DNA of 64,000 bases from DUOA01 sp012839095 (GTDB lineage Bacteria; Bacillota; Clostridia; Caldicoprobacterales; DTU083). The stretch covers positions 310,001 to 374,000 of the forward strand of contig JBMNJE010000011.1 of NCBI GenBank assembly GCA_050951505.1. Direction: 5' to 3'. How positions within the stretch are numbered: position 1 is the first letter of the stretch; each line of letters begins with the position of its first letter. The position numbers and the translations under genes were made by a program. Shown in pieces: positions 52,961 to 62,391 of the stretch. Under the pieces are notes generated by a model, which searched no databases, was not told the origin of the DNA, and was given only the letters and a program-made list of their open reading frames with translations.

Positions 52961-55546
52961 ATGCAAAAAACATTAATGGTAATAGATGGAAACAGTCTGT
53001 TGCACAGAGCATTTTACGCAATTCCGATTCTGTCCAACAGAAAGGGCGTGTACACCAATGCAGTATACGGGTTTTTGAACATGCTTCTTAAGCTGATTCA
53101 GGACTATCAGCCCTACTCACTGGCAGTAGCCTTCGACAAAAAGACGCCAACCTTCAGGCATCAGATATATGCTGAATACAAGGGTACCCGTCAGAAGGCA
53201 CCGGAGGAGTTGGTGCCCCAGTTTGAACTGGCTCGGGAAGCAATGGTGAAAATGGGCATACCTATCTATGAAGCGGATGGGTTTGAGGCAGACGATATTA
53301 TGGGTACTGTATCCCAGTCCTGCGGCAATACCGGACAGCATGTTCTCCTGGTTACTGGAGACAAGGATGCTTTGCAGCTGGTATCAGAACATACAGAGGT
53401 TCTGTTGACCAAAAAAGGCATTTCGAATATATACAGATACGATTTGGATGAAATAGCCGGAGAATACGGTTTAAAACCGGTGCAGCTGGTTGATATGAAG
53501 GGTCTGATGGGTGATTCTTCCGATAATATCCCCGGTGTTCCGGGTATCGGTCCTAAGACTGCTGTCAGCCTGCTGAAGGAATACGACACTTTGGAGAATG
53601 TGCTGAAAAACACTGAAAACATCAAAAGGAACAAGCTTAGAGAGAACCTGACGATATACAGGCAGCATGCCCTACTAAGCAAGGAACTTGCTGCCATTCG
53701 GCGGGATGTTCCCATTGACTGCTCTATTTTGTCCAGACCCTTGGTGATAACTGAGACACCTGAATTAAAGCAATTTTTGATGGAATTGGAACTGAACACC
53801 ATCATCGAGCGGCTGGATCTGTTTGAAGTGCATCCTATGGAGTCGGAAGAGGCCGCCGTGAGAGACAAAACCGTAATAGAAATTCGAAAAACAGCGGATT
53901 TGCAGACGTTTGTACAGCAGCTGATGGAACAAAAAGAAGCAGCTGTCATGCTTGAGCCGAATATCAGCATCGCCTGGCAGGAGGATGAGGTATATAAGCT
54001 GTGCCTGAAGGAAGATTTGCTGGGAGAGGGACTGCAGGAAGAAGAGGTCTGGCAGAGCCTGAAGCCCTTTTTTGAAAACAGTCAAATTCTAAAAACAACC
54101 AATGATGCCAAAAACATGATTTTGGGGCTTTACAAGCTGGGGATCCAGGTAGAAGGACTGGAATTCGATACACAGATTGGTGCATATCTCCTTGACCCGG
54201 TCAGAAACAAATATGATGTTGAACAGCTTCTTTATGAATATACCAATACTGATGTTTCAGAAGCAGATGCATCGGATCTGTTGCGATTAGCCGGTGCAAT
54301 AAAAAGACAGCTGAAAGATGAGGGAATGAACGGTCTCTATCAGAAAATTGAGCATCCACTAATCCGGGTCCTGGCCGGTATGGAACTGGCAGGCTTCAAG
54401 GTGGACAAAGCCATTCTTCAGCAGCTGGAGATTGAGTTTTCTGCCCATATAAATCGTCTGACTGAGGAAATAACTGAGCTGGCCGGTGTGTCATTCAATC
54501 TGAATTCTCCCAGGCAGTTAAGCGAAGTATTGTTTGGCAGATTGGGGCTGCCAGTCCAAAAGAAAACGAAAACCGGTTATTCCACTGATATAGAAGTATT
54601 GGAAAATTTATCAGGTATGCATCCCATAATAGAAAAGCTTATAGATTACCGTCAGGTGATGAAGCTGAAGTCTACCTATATTGATGGTTTGCTCCATATG
54701 ATCAATCCTAATGACGGAAAGATACATTCCAGTTTCAATCAAACGGTTACCGCAACCGGACGGATCAGCAGTACTGAACCCAATTTACAGAACATACCTG
54801 TAAGGGTTGAAATGGGTAGAAAAATACGCAAGGTGTTTACTGCCAGTGATGAAGATCATGTATTGGTGGATGCAGACTATTCCCAGATTGAACTGCGTGT
54901 GTTGGCTCATATTTCAGGAGATCCGAACTTAATAGAAGCCTTCAGAAACAAGCAGGATATTCATCGTAGAACTGCTGCTGACATTTTTGGCATCCCTATG
55001 GAGCAGGTAACGGAGGAACAGCGGAACAGTGCAAAAGCAGTTAATTTTGGTATTGTATACGGCATCAGCGACTATGGCCTTGCAAGAAATCTGGGGATTA
55101 CCAGGGCCAGTGCAAAGAGATATATAGACAGCTACATGCAGCGTTTTCCAATGGTCAAACAGTACATGGATCGGATAATAGCTGAAGGCAAGCGAAATGG
55201 GTATGTAACTACTCTCATGAATCGCAGAAGAAATATTCCCGAGCTGAAGTCAAGAAATTACAATGTACGCAGCTTTGGAGAACGCATTGCCTTGAACACG
55301 CCTATTCAGGGTACAGCAGCCGATATTATCAAGCTGGCCATGATTCGTGTACATGACGAACTGGAAAAAAGGAAATTGAAATCCAGACTGATTCTTCAGG
55401 TTCATGACGAATTGATAATTGACGCCCACCGGGAAGAGCTGGAAGAGGTAAAATGTCTGCTGCGGGAACAAATGGAGAATGCAGTGGAATTATCGGTACC
55501 CCTGGTAGTTGATATTGGTGTAGGCAGCAACTGGTATGAAACATAA
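52961..55546 (+). CDS. polA: DNA polymerase I
   Basis: An 861-residue family A polymerase. Residues 1-290 are the 5'-3' flap exonuclease (MVIDGNSLLHRAFYA-like start, VTGDKDALQLV). Residues 300-460 keep the shape of the 3'-5' exonuclease domain but lack its acidic metal ligands (AAVMLEPNISIAWQED where active enzymes have Asp-x-Glu), so proofreading is predicted absent. The polymerase domain has motif A DADYSQIELRV (about 633), motif B RNSAKAVNFGIVYG and motif C LQVHDELI (about 813). It is followed 14 bases later by coaE, a common pairing in Firmicutes. Confidence 0.96.
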   Translation: MQKTLMVIDGNSLLHRAFYAIPILSNRKGVYTNAVYGFLNMLLKLIQDYQPYSLAVAFDKKTPTFRHQIYAEYKGTRQKAPEELVPQFELAREAMVKMGIPIYEADGFEADDIMGTVSQSCGNTGQHVLLVTGDKDALQLVSEHTEVLLTKKGISNIYRYDLDEIAGEYGLKPVQLVDMKGLMGDSSDNIPGVPGIGPKTAVSLLKEYDTLENVLKNTENIKRNKLRENLTIYRQHALLSKELAAIRRDVPIDCSILSRPLVITETPELKQFLMELELNTIIERLDLFEVHPMESEEAAVRDKTVIEIRKTADLQTFVQQLMEQKEAAVMLEPNISIAWQEDEVYKLCLKEDLLGEGLQEEEVWQSLKPFFENSQILKTTNDAKNMILGLYKLGIQVEGLEFDTQIGAYLLDPVRNKYDVEQLLYEYTNTDVSEADASDLLRLAGAIKRQLKDEGMNGLYQKIEHPLIRVLAGMELAGFKVDKAILQQLEIEFSAHINRLTEEITELAGVSFNLNSPRQLSEVLFGRLGLPVQKKTKTGYSTDIEVLENLSGMHPIIEKLIDYRQVMKLKSTYIDGLLHMINPNDGKIHSSFNQTVTATGRISSTEPNLQNIPVRVEMGRKIRKVFTASDEDHVLVDADYSQIELRVLAHISGDPNLIEAFRNKQDIHRRTAADIFGIPMEQVTEEQRNSAKAVNFGIVYGISDYGLARNLGITRASAKRYIDSYMQRFPMVKQYMDRIIAEGKRNGYVTTLMNRRRNIPELKSRNYNVRSFGERIALNTPIQGTAADIIKLAMIRVHDELEKRKLKSRLILQVHDELIIDAHREELEEVKCLLREQMENAVELSVPLVVDIGVGSNWYET

Positions 55547-55560
55547 TAGGAAGATATAAT

Positions 55561-56166
55561 ATGAAGAAAATCGGTTTGACAGGCGGCATTGCTTCAGGAA
55601 AAAGTACTGTTTCTGCAATGCTGAAGGAATTAGGTGTTACTGTTATTGATGCGGACAAGGTATATGCCGGACTGTCGGAAAAGGGCAATCGGGTTTGGCA
55701 GGCAGTCCGTAGTGAGTTTGGTGAACAATACTTTCTGCCGGACGGACAGATGGATCGCAAAGCAATGGCGGCTCTGGTATTTTCTGACGAAAGAGCCCGA
55801 AGAAAACTGAATCAACTGACCCATCCAATAGTAAAGGACGAAATAGAAAGTATGCTGGATCAAATAGAGAAGAACCAATGTCCGGATCTGGTTGCAGTGG
55901 ATGTGCCCTTGCTGTTTGAATCCGGTTGGGATAAATGGATGGACGAGGTATGGCTGGTATATATTCCACAAAGATTGCAGATAGAGAGACTGATGAGAAG
56001 AAATTATCTTACCAGGGAGGAAGCGCTTCTTCGGATACAGAGTCAGATGGATATTGAGACCAAGCGTGAACTGGCTCATCGGGTAATTGATAATTCCCGG
56101 TCAAGAAATCACACTTTTGCCCAGGTTCAAAGCATATTGAAAGAAGTCAGGCAACGGAGGAAATAG
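55561..56166 (+). CDS. coaE: Dephospho-CoA kinase
   Basis: A 201-residue P-loop kinase. MKKIGLTGGIASGKST places the P-loop at residues 8-16; VIDADKVYAGL holds the catalytic Asp, and VAVDVPLLFESGWDKWMDEV is the conserved core. It phosphorylates dephospho-CoA to CoA. The ATG follows AGGAAG, and the next gene starts one base after the stop. Confidence 0.95.
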   Translation: MKKIGLTGGIASGKSTVSAMLKELGVTVIDADKVYAGLSEKGNRVWQAVRSEFGEQYFLPDGQMDRKAMAALVFSDERARRKLNQLTHPIVKDEIESMLDQIEKNQCPDLVAVDVPLLFESGWDKWMDEVWLVYIPQRLQIERLMRRNYLTREEALLRIQSQMDIETKRELAHRVIDNSRSRNHTFAQVQSILKEVRQRRK

Positions 56167-56167
56167 G

Positions 56168-56791
56168 ATGGCAAAACCAAAGAAAAGGAATCTGCTGCGA
56201 TGGATTCTGTTCATTTTGTTAGCAGCATTCCTGGCAATTTATCTGCTGGAGGGCAGTAATTGGCTAAAAAGAATCAGGTATCCGTTGCTGTATGAAGATC
56301 AAATTTGCAGTTATGCGTCGAAATATGAAGTGGATCCTTGTCTGACTGCTGCGGTTATATGGGTTGAAAGCAGGTTTATGCCGGAAGCAGTTTCTCCAAA
56401 GGATGCCAGGGGTCTGATGCAGATTCTTCCCAGCACAGGGGAATGGATTGCGGGGAAAATAGGCCTGGCTGATTTCGAAGAGAAACAATTGTATGATCCG
56501 GAGGTAAATATCCAGATTGGCTGTTGGTATCTGGGCTATTTGACATCCAGGTTTCCCGACAACAGGGAGTTGGTACTTGCAGCCTACAATGCGGGAATCG
56601 GAAATGTAGACAAATGGCTGAGAAACAGAGAGTACAGCCGGGACGGAAATAATCTGGATTATATACCCTTTTCAGAGACTCGTAACTATATCGAACAAGT
56701 ATTGAAAGCCTATGAAGTATATAAGGAAATATATCCATCTTTGGAGCTGCAGTGTTCAAACAGCAGCTCATTTGGAAAGGATTATGACTGA
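56168..56791 (+). CDS. Membrane-anchored lytic transglycosylase (SLT family)
   Basis: A 207-residue protein with an N-terminal membrane helix (residues 10-28) and an extracellular Slt-type domain. The catalytic Glu lies in AAVIWVESRFMPEAV, and DARGLMQILPSTGEWIA and ELVLAAYNAGIGNVDKWL are the usual substrate-groove motifs. It cleaves peptidoglycan glycan strands to 1,6-anhydro ends. Its stop codon abuts the start of the next gene, so the pair is likely co-expressed with coaE. Confidence 0.92.
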   Translation: MAKPKKRNLLRWILFILLAAFLAIYLLEGSNWLKRIRYPLLYEDQICSYASKYEVDPCLTAAVIWVESRFMPEAVSPKDARGLMQILPSTGEWIAGKIGLADFEEKQLYDPEVNIQIGCWYLGYLTSRFPDNRELVLAAYNAGIGNVDKWLRNREYSRDGNNLDYIPFSETRNYIEQVLKAYEVYKEIYPSLELQCSNSSSFGKDYD

Positions 56792-58462
56792 ATGAGTAAG
56801 GCGATATCCATTATTCTGCTTGTTGCTTTAATATCTGTCCTGACAGCCTGCAGCATTTTTTGGGCTCCGGACAGTCAAGGTACAGAGGAGACAGCTCCTT
56901 CTGAAAATACTCCTGTACCAACCGAACCGGTTCCGCGCAGAGGAGGGGAACTGCGGGTTCCGCTGACAAACCCCGATACTTTCAATCCTCTGCTGACACA
57001 GTCAAGAGATATGTTGAATTTTTTGAGCCTTATATACGAAAGCCCCATAGCCTATGATGAAAATCTCAGACCGGTACCTTCACTGGTAACCGGCTGGGAG
57101 GTATCGCCGGATGGAAGGCTTTGGGTGTTTGATGTACGCAAAGATGTACTATGGCATAATGGAGAAACCATGACCGGAGAGGATATACTGTTCACCTTCC
57201 AGATTCTCCAAAGCGGTGCCCTGGATTCTTTTTATCAAAGTAATATATTTGAAAACACCAATATTGTGGAATATGGTCTTAGAAGCGGAGATCCTCATAC
57301 CTTTTATATCCGCCTGGGCGAACCTTCTTATCAGTTACTGGATCTGCTGACTTTTCCGGTCCTTCCCAAAAGTGTCTATCAATCAGCGGAGTTTATAATG
57401 GACAGCAAAGATGATCCTGCCTTAATGCCTGTTGGAACAGGGCCATACCGGATTGATCCTTCCCATTCATTTGACGAAGGTACGATAAGACTGACTCGAA
57501 ATGAACGCTGGTGGAATGGTGCTCCCTATATCGACTCAATACTGGCCAGGACTTATCAAACCAATGATGAAGCTCGCAATGCATTTGAGAAAGAGGAAAT
57601 AGATCTGGTCGACACAACAGTGGTATATGCCAATACCCGCCTGAATAGAATCAATGCCGGGCATTATAAGTATTTAACCTCCAATTATGAGTTCCTGGCA
57701 CTTAACAGCAGAAATCCCTTGTTTGAGGATAAAAATGTCAGGAAAGCAATGGCCTATGCCATAAACCGGAAGGATATAATATCCAAGGTATATCTGAATA
57801 ATGCCGAGACAGTGGATGTACCTATACCTTCCGACTCCTGGCTGTACAACAGCAGCTACAGGATATATGACTTTGATGAAAAACGTGCAGCCAGACTGCT
57901 TGAGGAAGCAGGATGGAAGGATACGGACGGCGATGCCGTTCTGGATCGGGAGATAGAGGGAGAAAAGATTGATCTTGCCTTTACCCTGCTGACCAACAAA
58001 GACAATGCTTTCCGCAGGGATACTGCATATCTGATTGCAGAACAACTGAGCTTGCTTGGTTTTCATGTTCAAGTGGAATTGGTTCCCTGGGATGTGCTGC
58101 AGGAAGAAAAAATGGCAGAAGGAGAGTTTGATGCTGTTTTGACAGGATACAGCCTGGATAATATGCCTGATTTACGTGTTCTTTTCCATTCGGCTCAAAC
58201 AGGCGGAAACGGAAGCGGTTTCTTATACTACAACAATCCGGAAATGGATTATTTGCTGAATCTTGCTGCTGTAACCTATATGGAGGAAGAAAGAAAAGAA
58301 GTGTATGAAGAAATACAAAAGCTTTTTGTTGATGAATTGCCTGTCATCAGCCTGTATTTTCGAACCGGTTCCTTACTGGCAGACAACCGGGTACATGGTA
58401 TAGGGCGCATAGGAGAATTAGGCATCTACAGAAATATAGAAGACTGGTTCCTAGTCCCATGA
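56792..58462 (+). CDS. Peptide-type ABC transporter substrate-binding lipoprotein
   Basis: A 556-residue family 5 binding protein. The lipobox VLTAC puts the lipidated Cys at residue 20, followed by an acidic Pro/Thr linker. The SBP_bac_5 domain follows (GELRVPLTNPDTFNPLLTQS, DGRLWVFDVRKDVLWHNGET, FEDKNVRKAMAYAINRKDII). Such proteins bind peptides, nickel complexes or other solutes outside the membrane. No permease or ATPase genes adjoin, so it must share a transporter encoded elsewhere or have another role. It follows the transglycosylase without a gap, suggesting a link to cell-wall peptides. Confidence 0.9.
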   Translation: MSKAISIILLVALISVLTACSIFWAPDSQGTEETAPSENTPVPTEPVPRRGGELRVPLTNPDTFNPLLTQSRDMLNFLSLIYESPIAYDENLRPVPSLVTGWEVSPDGRLWVFDVRKDVLWHNGETMTGEDILFTFQILQSGALDSFYQSNIFENTNIVEYGLRSGDPHTFYIRLGEPSYQLLDLLTFPVLPKSVYQSAEFIMDSKDDPALMPVGTGPYRIDPSHSFDEGTIRLTRNERWWNGAPYIDSILARTYQTNDEARNAFEKEEIDLVDTTVVYANTRLNRINAGHYKYLTSNYEFLALNSRNPLFEDKNVRKAMAYAINRKDIISKVYLNNAETVDVPIPSDSWLYNSSYRIYDFDEKRAARLLEEAGWKDTDGDAVLDREIEGEKIDLAFTLLTNKDNAFRRDTAYLIAEQLSLLGFHVQVELVPWDVLQEEKMAEGEFDAVLTGYSLDNMPDLRVLFHSAQTGGNGSGFLYYNNPEMDYLLNLAAVTYMEEERKEVYEEIQKLFVDELPVISLYFRTGSLLADNRVHGIGRIGELGIYRNIEDWFLVP

Positions 58463-58526
58463 TGTATTATGTTGAGCTGAAATTTACACTTGTGATTTGA
58501 AATACCTGTCATTTTTCTCTTTGCTG

Positions 58527-58555
58527 TTGACAAACACAGATCTGATGGATATAAT
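58527..58555 (+). promoter_or_regulatory. Consensus promoter of tRNA-Leu(GAG)
   Basis: TTGACA (58527-58532), a 17-base spacer and TATAAT (58550-58555) match the sigma-A consensus at every position, 44 bases before the tRNA. Confidence 0.88.
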
Positions 58556-58599
58556 AATTATTGCGGTTCTTCCGGAAGGAAGGAACCTAATTCTAATGG

Positions 58600-58684
58600 G
58601 CGAGAGTGCTGGAACTGGCAGACAGGCACGTTTGAGGGGCGTGTGTCCTATGGCGTACGGGTTCAAGTCCCGTCTCTCGCACCA
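58600..58684 (+). tRNA. tRNA-Leu (GAG)
   Basis: An 85-nt class II tRNA with acceptor arms GCGAGAG/CTCTCGC, anticodon stem CACGT/GCGTG with loop TTGAGGG (anticodon GAG), long variable arm, GGTTCAA T-loop and encoded CCA. It reads CTC/CTT. Confidence 0.94.
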
Positions 58685-58694
58685 CAATGTATAT

Positions 58695-58719
58695 AAAACC
58701 CGCTGAAAAGCGGGTTTTT
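58695..58719 (+). terminator. Terminator of tRNA-Leu(GAG)
   Basis: A perfect 10-bp stem AAAACCCGCT/AGCGGGTTTT with a GAAA loop, running into TTTTT. Confidence 0.9.
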
Positions 58720-58861
58720 AGTTTACTCATCAGCTTACAGTTAACTGCAAATTGTTTTTGTTGACATCTTTTTGCATAACCAATGTATAAAGAGATCCCT
58801 GTAAATTTTATCTGACAAACTATATTAGAATCTATTTGATAAATAAAACTGCAATAATTGG

Positions 58862-58890
58862 TTGTACTATATGCGCCTATCCTTTATAAT
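58862..58890 (+). promoter_or_regulatory. Promoter of the PutP-like symporter
   Basis: TTGTAC (58862-58867), a 17-base spacer and TATAAT (58885-58890) lie 60 bases before the gene. Confidence 0.7.
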
Positions 58891-58950
58891 GTATAGAAAT
58901 AGATACAGTATGTATAATTATAAAACGAGTAAGTAGAAATGGAGGAAGAA

Positions 58951-60516
58951 ATGGAACCTGATAGAATTCAAGTGTTAATTGCTATGTCCGGCTATATGGC
59001 TGTGGTTGTAGCAATAGGCCTTATCTTTGCGAAGAAGGCTAACCAAAGCTCTGAAAATTATTTTCTCGGCGGACGCAGCCTGGGGCCATGGGTTGTTGCT
59101 ATGAGTGCTGAAGCATCGGATATGTCCGGCTGGCTGCTGATGGGGCTGCCGGGCGTTGCCTATTGGTTTGGTCTTGCTGATGCTGCCTGGACCGCCATAG
59201 GACTGGCTGTGGGTACATATCTGAACTGGCTTATCGTTTCAAAAAGACTTCGCCGATACAGCGAAAAAGCAGGCAATGCCATTACCCTGCCTGAATTTTT
59301 CTCCAACCGATTCCGTGAAGAAAAAAAGGTACTTATGGTAATATCAGCTGTTTTCATTTTAATCTTTTTCACTGTATATGCCGCCAGCTGTTTCGTTACC
59401 TGCGGTAAACTGTTTTCCACTCTGTTTGGTGCATCATATGTGTCAATGATGGTATTAGGTGCGGTATTTGTATTGCTGTATACGCTTGTGGGCGGCTTTT
59501 TAGCTGAAAGTGCTTCCGATTTTATGCAGGCCTTGGTTATGGTAACAGCCCTGGTTATGGTGGTATTTATCGGTACTTCTGCTGCAGGAGGCTTGAATGC
59601 CGTAATAGAGAATTCAAAAAGTATTCCCGGTTTTCTTGAATTCTTTGGCATTGCCAGTCCGGAAGTGGATGAAAACGGGATACAGCTGATTACAAACGGA
59701 AAACCGGTTTTCGGTTCAGCCGGCAGCTATGGATTCATTACCATTCTGTCTACCCTCGCCTGGGGTCTGGGGTATTTCGGAATGCCCCAGGTGTTACTGC
59801 GCTTTATGGCAATTCGCGATGAAAGTGAACTTACCAGATCCAGGCGCATTGCCACAGTGTGGGTCATTATCTCCTTAGCAGTAGCAGTTCTTATAGGAAT
59901 AGTCGGCAGAACACTCTACCCGGTTACTTTGACCAGCACTGCGGAAGCAGAAAAGGTGTTTATCCTGATTTCAACCAATCTTCTGCCGCCTCTGCTGGCC
60001 GGTCTAGTCATGGCTGGAATTCTTGCCGCCACTATCAGTTCCTCGGATTCATATCTGCTGATAGCAGCTTCTTCTTTGGCAAAAAACATCTATCAGGGAT
60101 TGTTACGGAAGGAAGCCAGTGACAAGGATGTTATGTGGGTTTCGCGTATAACGCTTTTGGTAATTGCTTTTATTGCCGTTTTGATTGCCCTGGACGATGA
60201 AAGTGTAATATTTGCTATCGTTTCTTTTGCCTGGGCAGGGTTTGGTGCAACTTTCGGTCCGCTGATGCTTTTTTCACTTTTCTGGAAGCGCATCAACCGG
60301 GCCGGAGCTGTAGCAGGCATGCTGGGCGGCGGCAGCATGGTGTTTATCTGGAAGCTTGTTGTCCGCGAACTGGGTGGTATTTGGGACATCTATGAATTGC
60401 TGCCGGCCTTTCTGTTTTCATGTATATTAATAGTAGTTGTCTCCCTGCTGACGGAGCCGCCGTCAACTGAACTGCAGGCTGAGTTTGATGCAGTGAAGAT
60501 GGGACAGATGTTATAA
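58951..60516 (+). CDS. putP: Sodium/proline-type symporter (SSS family)
   Basis: A 521-residue protein with about thirteen membrane helices. Signature elements are NYFLGGRSLGPWVVAMSAEA, DMSGWLLMGLPG, LVGGFLAESASDFMQALVM and MAGILAATISSSDSYLLIAA; the last holds the Ser/Thr residues of the sodium site in PutP. It imports proline, or a related solute, with Na+. GGAGGAAG fits ATG 58951 better than the in-frame ATG at 58939. It has its own promoter. The symbol is by family; the substrate is not proven. Confidence 0.88.
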   Translation: MEPDRIQVLIAMSGYMAVVVAIGLIFAKKANQSSENYFLGGRSLGPWVVAMSAEASDMSGWLLMGLPGVAYWFGLADAAWTAIGLAVGTYLNWLIVSKRLRRYSEKAGNAITLPEFFSNRFREEKKVLMVISAVFILIFFTVYAASCFVTCGKLFSTLFGASYVSMMVLGAVFVLLYTLVGGFLAESASDFMQALVMVTALVMVVFIGTSAAGGLNAVIENSKSIPGFLEFFGIASPEVDENGIQLITNGKPVFGSAGSYGFITILSTLAWGLGYFGMPQVLLRFMAIRDESELTRSRRIATVWVIISLAVAVLIGIVGRTLYPVTLTSTAEAEKVFILISTNLLPPLLAGLVMAGILAATISSSDSYLLIAASSLAKNIYQGLLRKEASDKDVMWVSRITLLVIAFIAVLIALDDESVIFAIVSFAWAGFGATFGPLMLFSLFWKRINRAGAVAGMLGGGSMVFIWKLVVRELGGIWDIYELLPAFLFSCILIVVVSLLTEPPSTELQAEFDAVKMGQML

Positions 60517-60613
60517 TATGACTAGCCATATCAATATAAAATACTGAGAATAAAAAAGGCTGCAAAGGATAATCTAGACTTGGACAAATGTTGAAACCGG
60601 ACAGGTGAATAAT

Positions 60614-60976
60614 TTGAATAAGTCTGCCTACATTCTGAAGATATTAGCAATTGGTATGGCAACGGGGCTGTGCAACGGACTTTTTGGGGCAGGAGGGGGC
60701 ATGGTTGCAGTACCTTCCATGATACATATCCTGAAGGTTGATGAACATGATGCACATGCAACTGCGATAGCAATTATCCTGCCCTTACTTTTGATCAGCT
60801 CTTTTGTATACTTCAGGCGGGGTTTCCTGGATCTCAACAAAGGCATACCTGTTGCAGCCGGAGGAGTAATAGGGGGAATAGCGGGAGCCTTCTTGCTGCA
60901 TCGAATTCCGGAACGATGGCTGCGAAAAGTATTTGCCCTTTTTATGATTGCTGCAGCTGTCAGGATGATAATTTAG
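60614..60976 (+). CDS. TSUP (TauE/SafE) transporter, N-terminal-half protein
   Basis: A 120-residue protein with four membrane segments and the first TSUP half-signature (ATGLCNGLFGAGGGMVAVPS). TauE/SafE transporters, which export sulfonates, sulfite or organic anions, normally have both halves in one chain of about 250 residues. Here the chain ends at TAG 60974. AGGTGA (60603-60608) favours TTG 60614 as start. The second half begins within this stop codon, so the two are probably made together and assemble. Confidence 0.82.
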   Translation: MNKSAYILKILAIGMATGLCNGLFGAGGGMVAVPSMIHILKVDEHDAHATAIAIILPLLLISSFVYFRRGFLDLNKGIPVAAGGVIGGIAGAFLLHRIPERWLRKVFALFMIAAAVRMII

Positions 60977-61338
60977 TGCTGCTCTTTTTCATAGGTCTGG
61001 TGTCCGGTATGTTAGGCGGTATGGGGATTGGCGGCGGAACCATTCAGATACCGTCCCTTATATTTCTGGTGGGAGTTTCCCAGCACACGGCACAGGGAAT
61101 AAATTTAGCTTCGTTTATTCCCACTGCTCTTGCTGCAATTATTGTTCATTCCAGAAACAAGCGTATTCGTTTCAAACTGGCATTTCAACTGGTTTTATCA
61201 GGAACGGCAGGCGCGCTTACGGGTTCCCTCCTGGCTTCCTGCATGTCAGCATCTTTGCTGAGGAAGCTGTTTGGCGGGTTCCTTCTTGTTATTGGCATAT
61301 ATGAGCTGTTGCGCAAAGACAGGAAGAAAGAAAAATAA
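60976..61338 (+). CDS. TSUP (TauE/SafE) transporter, C-terminal-half protein
   Basis: A 120-residue protein with four membrane segments and the second half-signature (LVSGMLGGMGIGGGTIQIPS). Its GTG start at 60976 overlaps the TAG of the first half by one base (TAGTG), a classic coupling arrangement, with the weak site AGGATG upstream. The frame is open upstream to 60916, so a longer form starting at that ATG is possible but would add a polar, cysteine-rich stretch unlike the family. A frameshift in a once-fused gene is another possible origin. Confidence 0.78.
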   Translation: MLLFFIGLVSGMLGGMGIGGGTIQIPSLIFLVGVSQHTAQGINLASFIPTALAAIIVHSRNKRIRFKLAFQLVLSGTAGALTGSLLASCMSASLLRKLFGGFLLVIGIYELLRKDRKKEK

Positions 61339-61350
61339 ATTCCTGTCTTT
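61315..61350. terminator. Two-way terminator between convergent genes
   Basis: AAAGACAGGAA (61315-61325) pairs with TTCCTGTCTTT (61340-61350). It overlaps the ends of the TSUP gene and the AraC-type gene and can serve both directions. Confidence 0.7.
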
Positions 61351-62207
61351 TATTCCCTGTGTTTCTTCCTGTATGAAGTTGGTGACAGGGAGGTAATATG
61401 TTTGAATACCCGGCCGAAATGAGCAACATTTTCAAAGCCTACCGCCTGTGCTACATCGATAATTTTCATATCAGAGCCCTGGATTAGATTCTGTGCTTCG
61501 CGAATCCGTACCAGGTTCAGATACTCTGTAAAATTGAATCCGGTCACCTCTTTAAACAGTCTGCTGAGATAATATGGACTGATATAAAAGCTGTTTGCTA
61601 CAGAGGAAAGGCTTAGTGAATCACTGTAATTACTATTTATGTATTGTACAATTTTTGAAATCCTTTTGTGTATGGTCTTGTCTGCATTAGCATCAGGAAG
61701 AACCTGGTCTCTTGTTTCAAGCAGGCGGTTTGCTAAAATCAGCAATTCTGTAAGCAGAGCTCTTAAATATGACATATAGCCTGTCTTTTTCATATATTGT
61801 TCCTTATGCATTTTATGGATCAAATCTTTTACTATGGCTTGTTCAGGTGGTTGCAGCCTTATTACAGGTTTGTTTATTCTGAAACAATGCAATAAGTAAT
61901 CCATCTCTTCATTAGAGCCTGCATAAAGAAATTCTTCTCTGAAATAAATCAGCAAACGTTCGTGGTGAGGCACAGTGCTGTCAGAAGTTTTGTGAATCTC
62001 GTATTTGTTAATAAGAACAAGGTCGCCGCTCGTAACTGAGTAAACCTTATCTTTTATAAAGTAGTTTCTTACTCCGTTCAGTAAATAATATAATTCATAA
62101 TAGCTGTGGTAATGATTGAAAGGCATGGTAAAGTAACCCTGCCTTTTTGAGTATTCAATATCTATCAGAAAGCCCGGATCTTTTTCCGTTTCAATGAGGC
62201 TGTTCAC
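61350..62207 (-). CDS. AraC-family transcriptional regulator with cupin sensor domain
   Basis: A 285-residue regulator. The N-terminal cupin-type domain (MPFNHYHSYYELYYLLNGVR, VTSGDLVLINKYEIHKT) binds an effector, probably a sugar. Two C-terminal helix-turn-helix motifs follow (LSLSSVANSFYISPYYLSRL and MKIIDVAQAVGFENVAHFGR). GGGAGGG on the minus strand fits GTG 62207 rather than the TTG at 62222. It is divergent from the oxidoreductase and uxaC genes, which are its likely targets. Confidence 0.88.
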   Translation of the reverse strand: MNSLIETEKDPGFLIDIEYSKRQGYFTMPFNHYHSYYELYYLLNGVRNYFIKDKVYSVTSGDLVLINKYEIHKTSDSTVPHHERLLIYFREEFLYAGSNEEMDYLLHCFRINKPVIRLQPPEQAIVKDLIHKMHKEQYMKKTGYMSYLRALLTELLILANRLLETRDQVLPDANADKTIHKRISKIVQYINSNYSDSLSLSSVANSFYISPYYLSRLFKEVTGFNFTEYLNLVRIREAQNLIQGSDMKIIDVAQAVGFENVAHFGRVFKHITSLSPTSYRKKHRE

Positions 62208-62323
62208 AACAATCCCTCCCAATAGAATAATAATAACATAAATACCATTATAATTTGAGCAAAATATGCAATGTTTTTATTGAATATAACAATAAATGAA
62301 AAGAATCAATAGAATTATTGCGC

Positions 62324-62329
62324 TATAAT
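62324..62329 (+). promoter_or_regulatory. -10 box of the oxidoreductase/uxaC transcript
   Basis: A perfect TATAAT with no matching -35 box (AAGAAT at the right distance) suits a promoter that depends on an activator such as the divergent AraC-type protein. Upstream AT-rich repeats around 62270-62315 may be its sites. Confidence 0.5.
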
Positions 62330-62391
62330 GTCTTTACACAGATCTTTGTCAATGGGTTATATTACTATGGGAATCTGAGGAGGAGTGCAAA

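Noticed and set aside
60605..61338. Treating the TSUP pair as a pseudogene
   Set aside because: Both halves are full length with intact signatures, and the junction TAGTG is a normal coupling overlap, so two genes are more likely.
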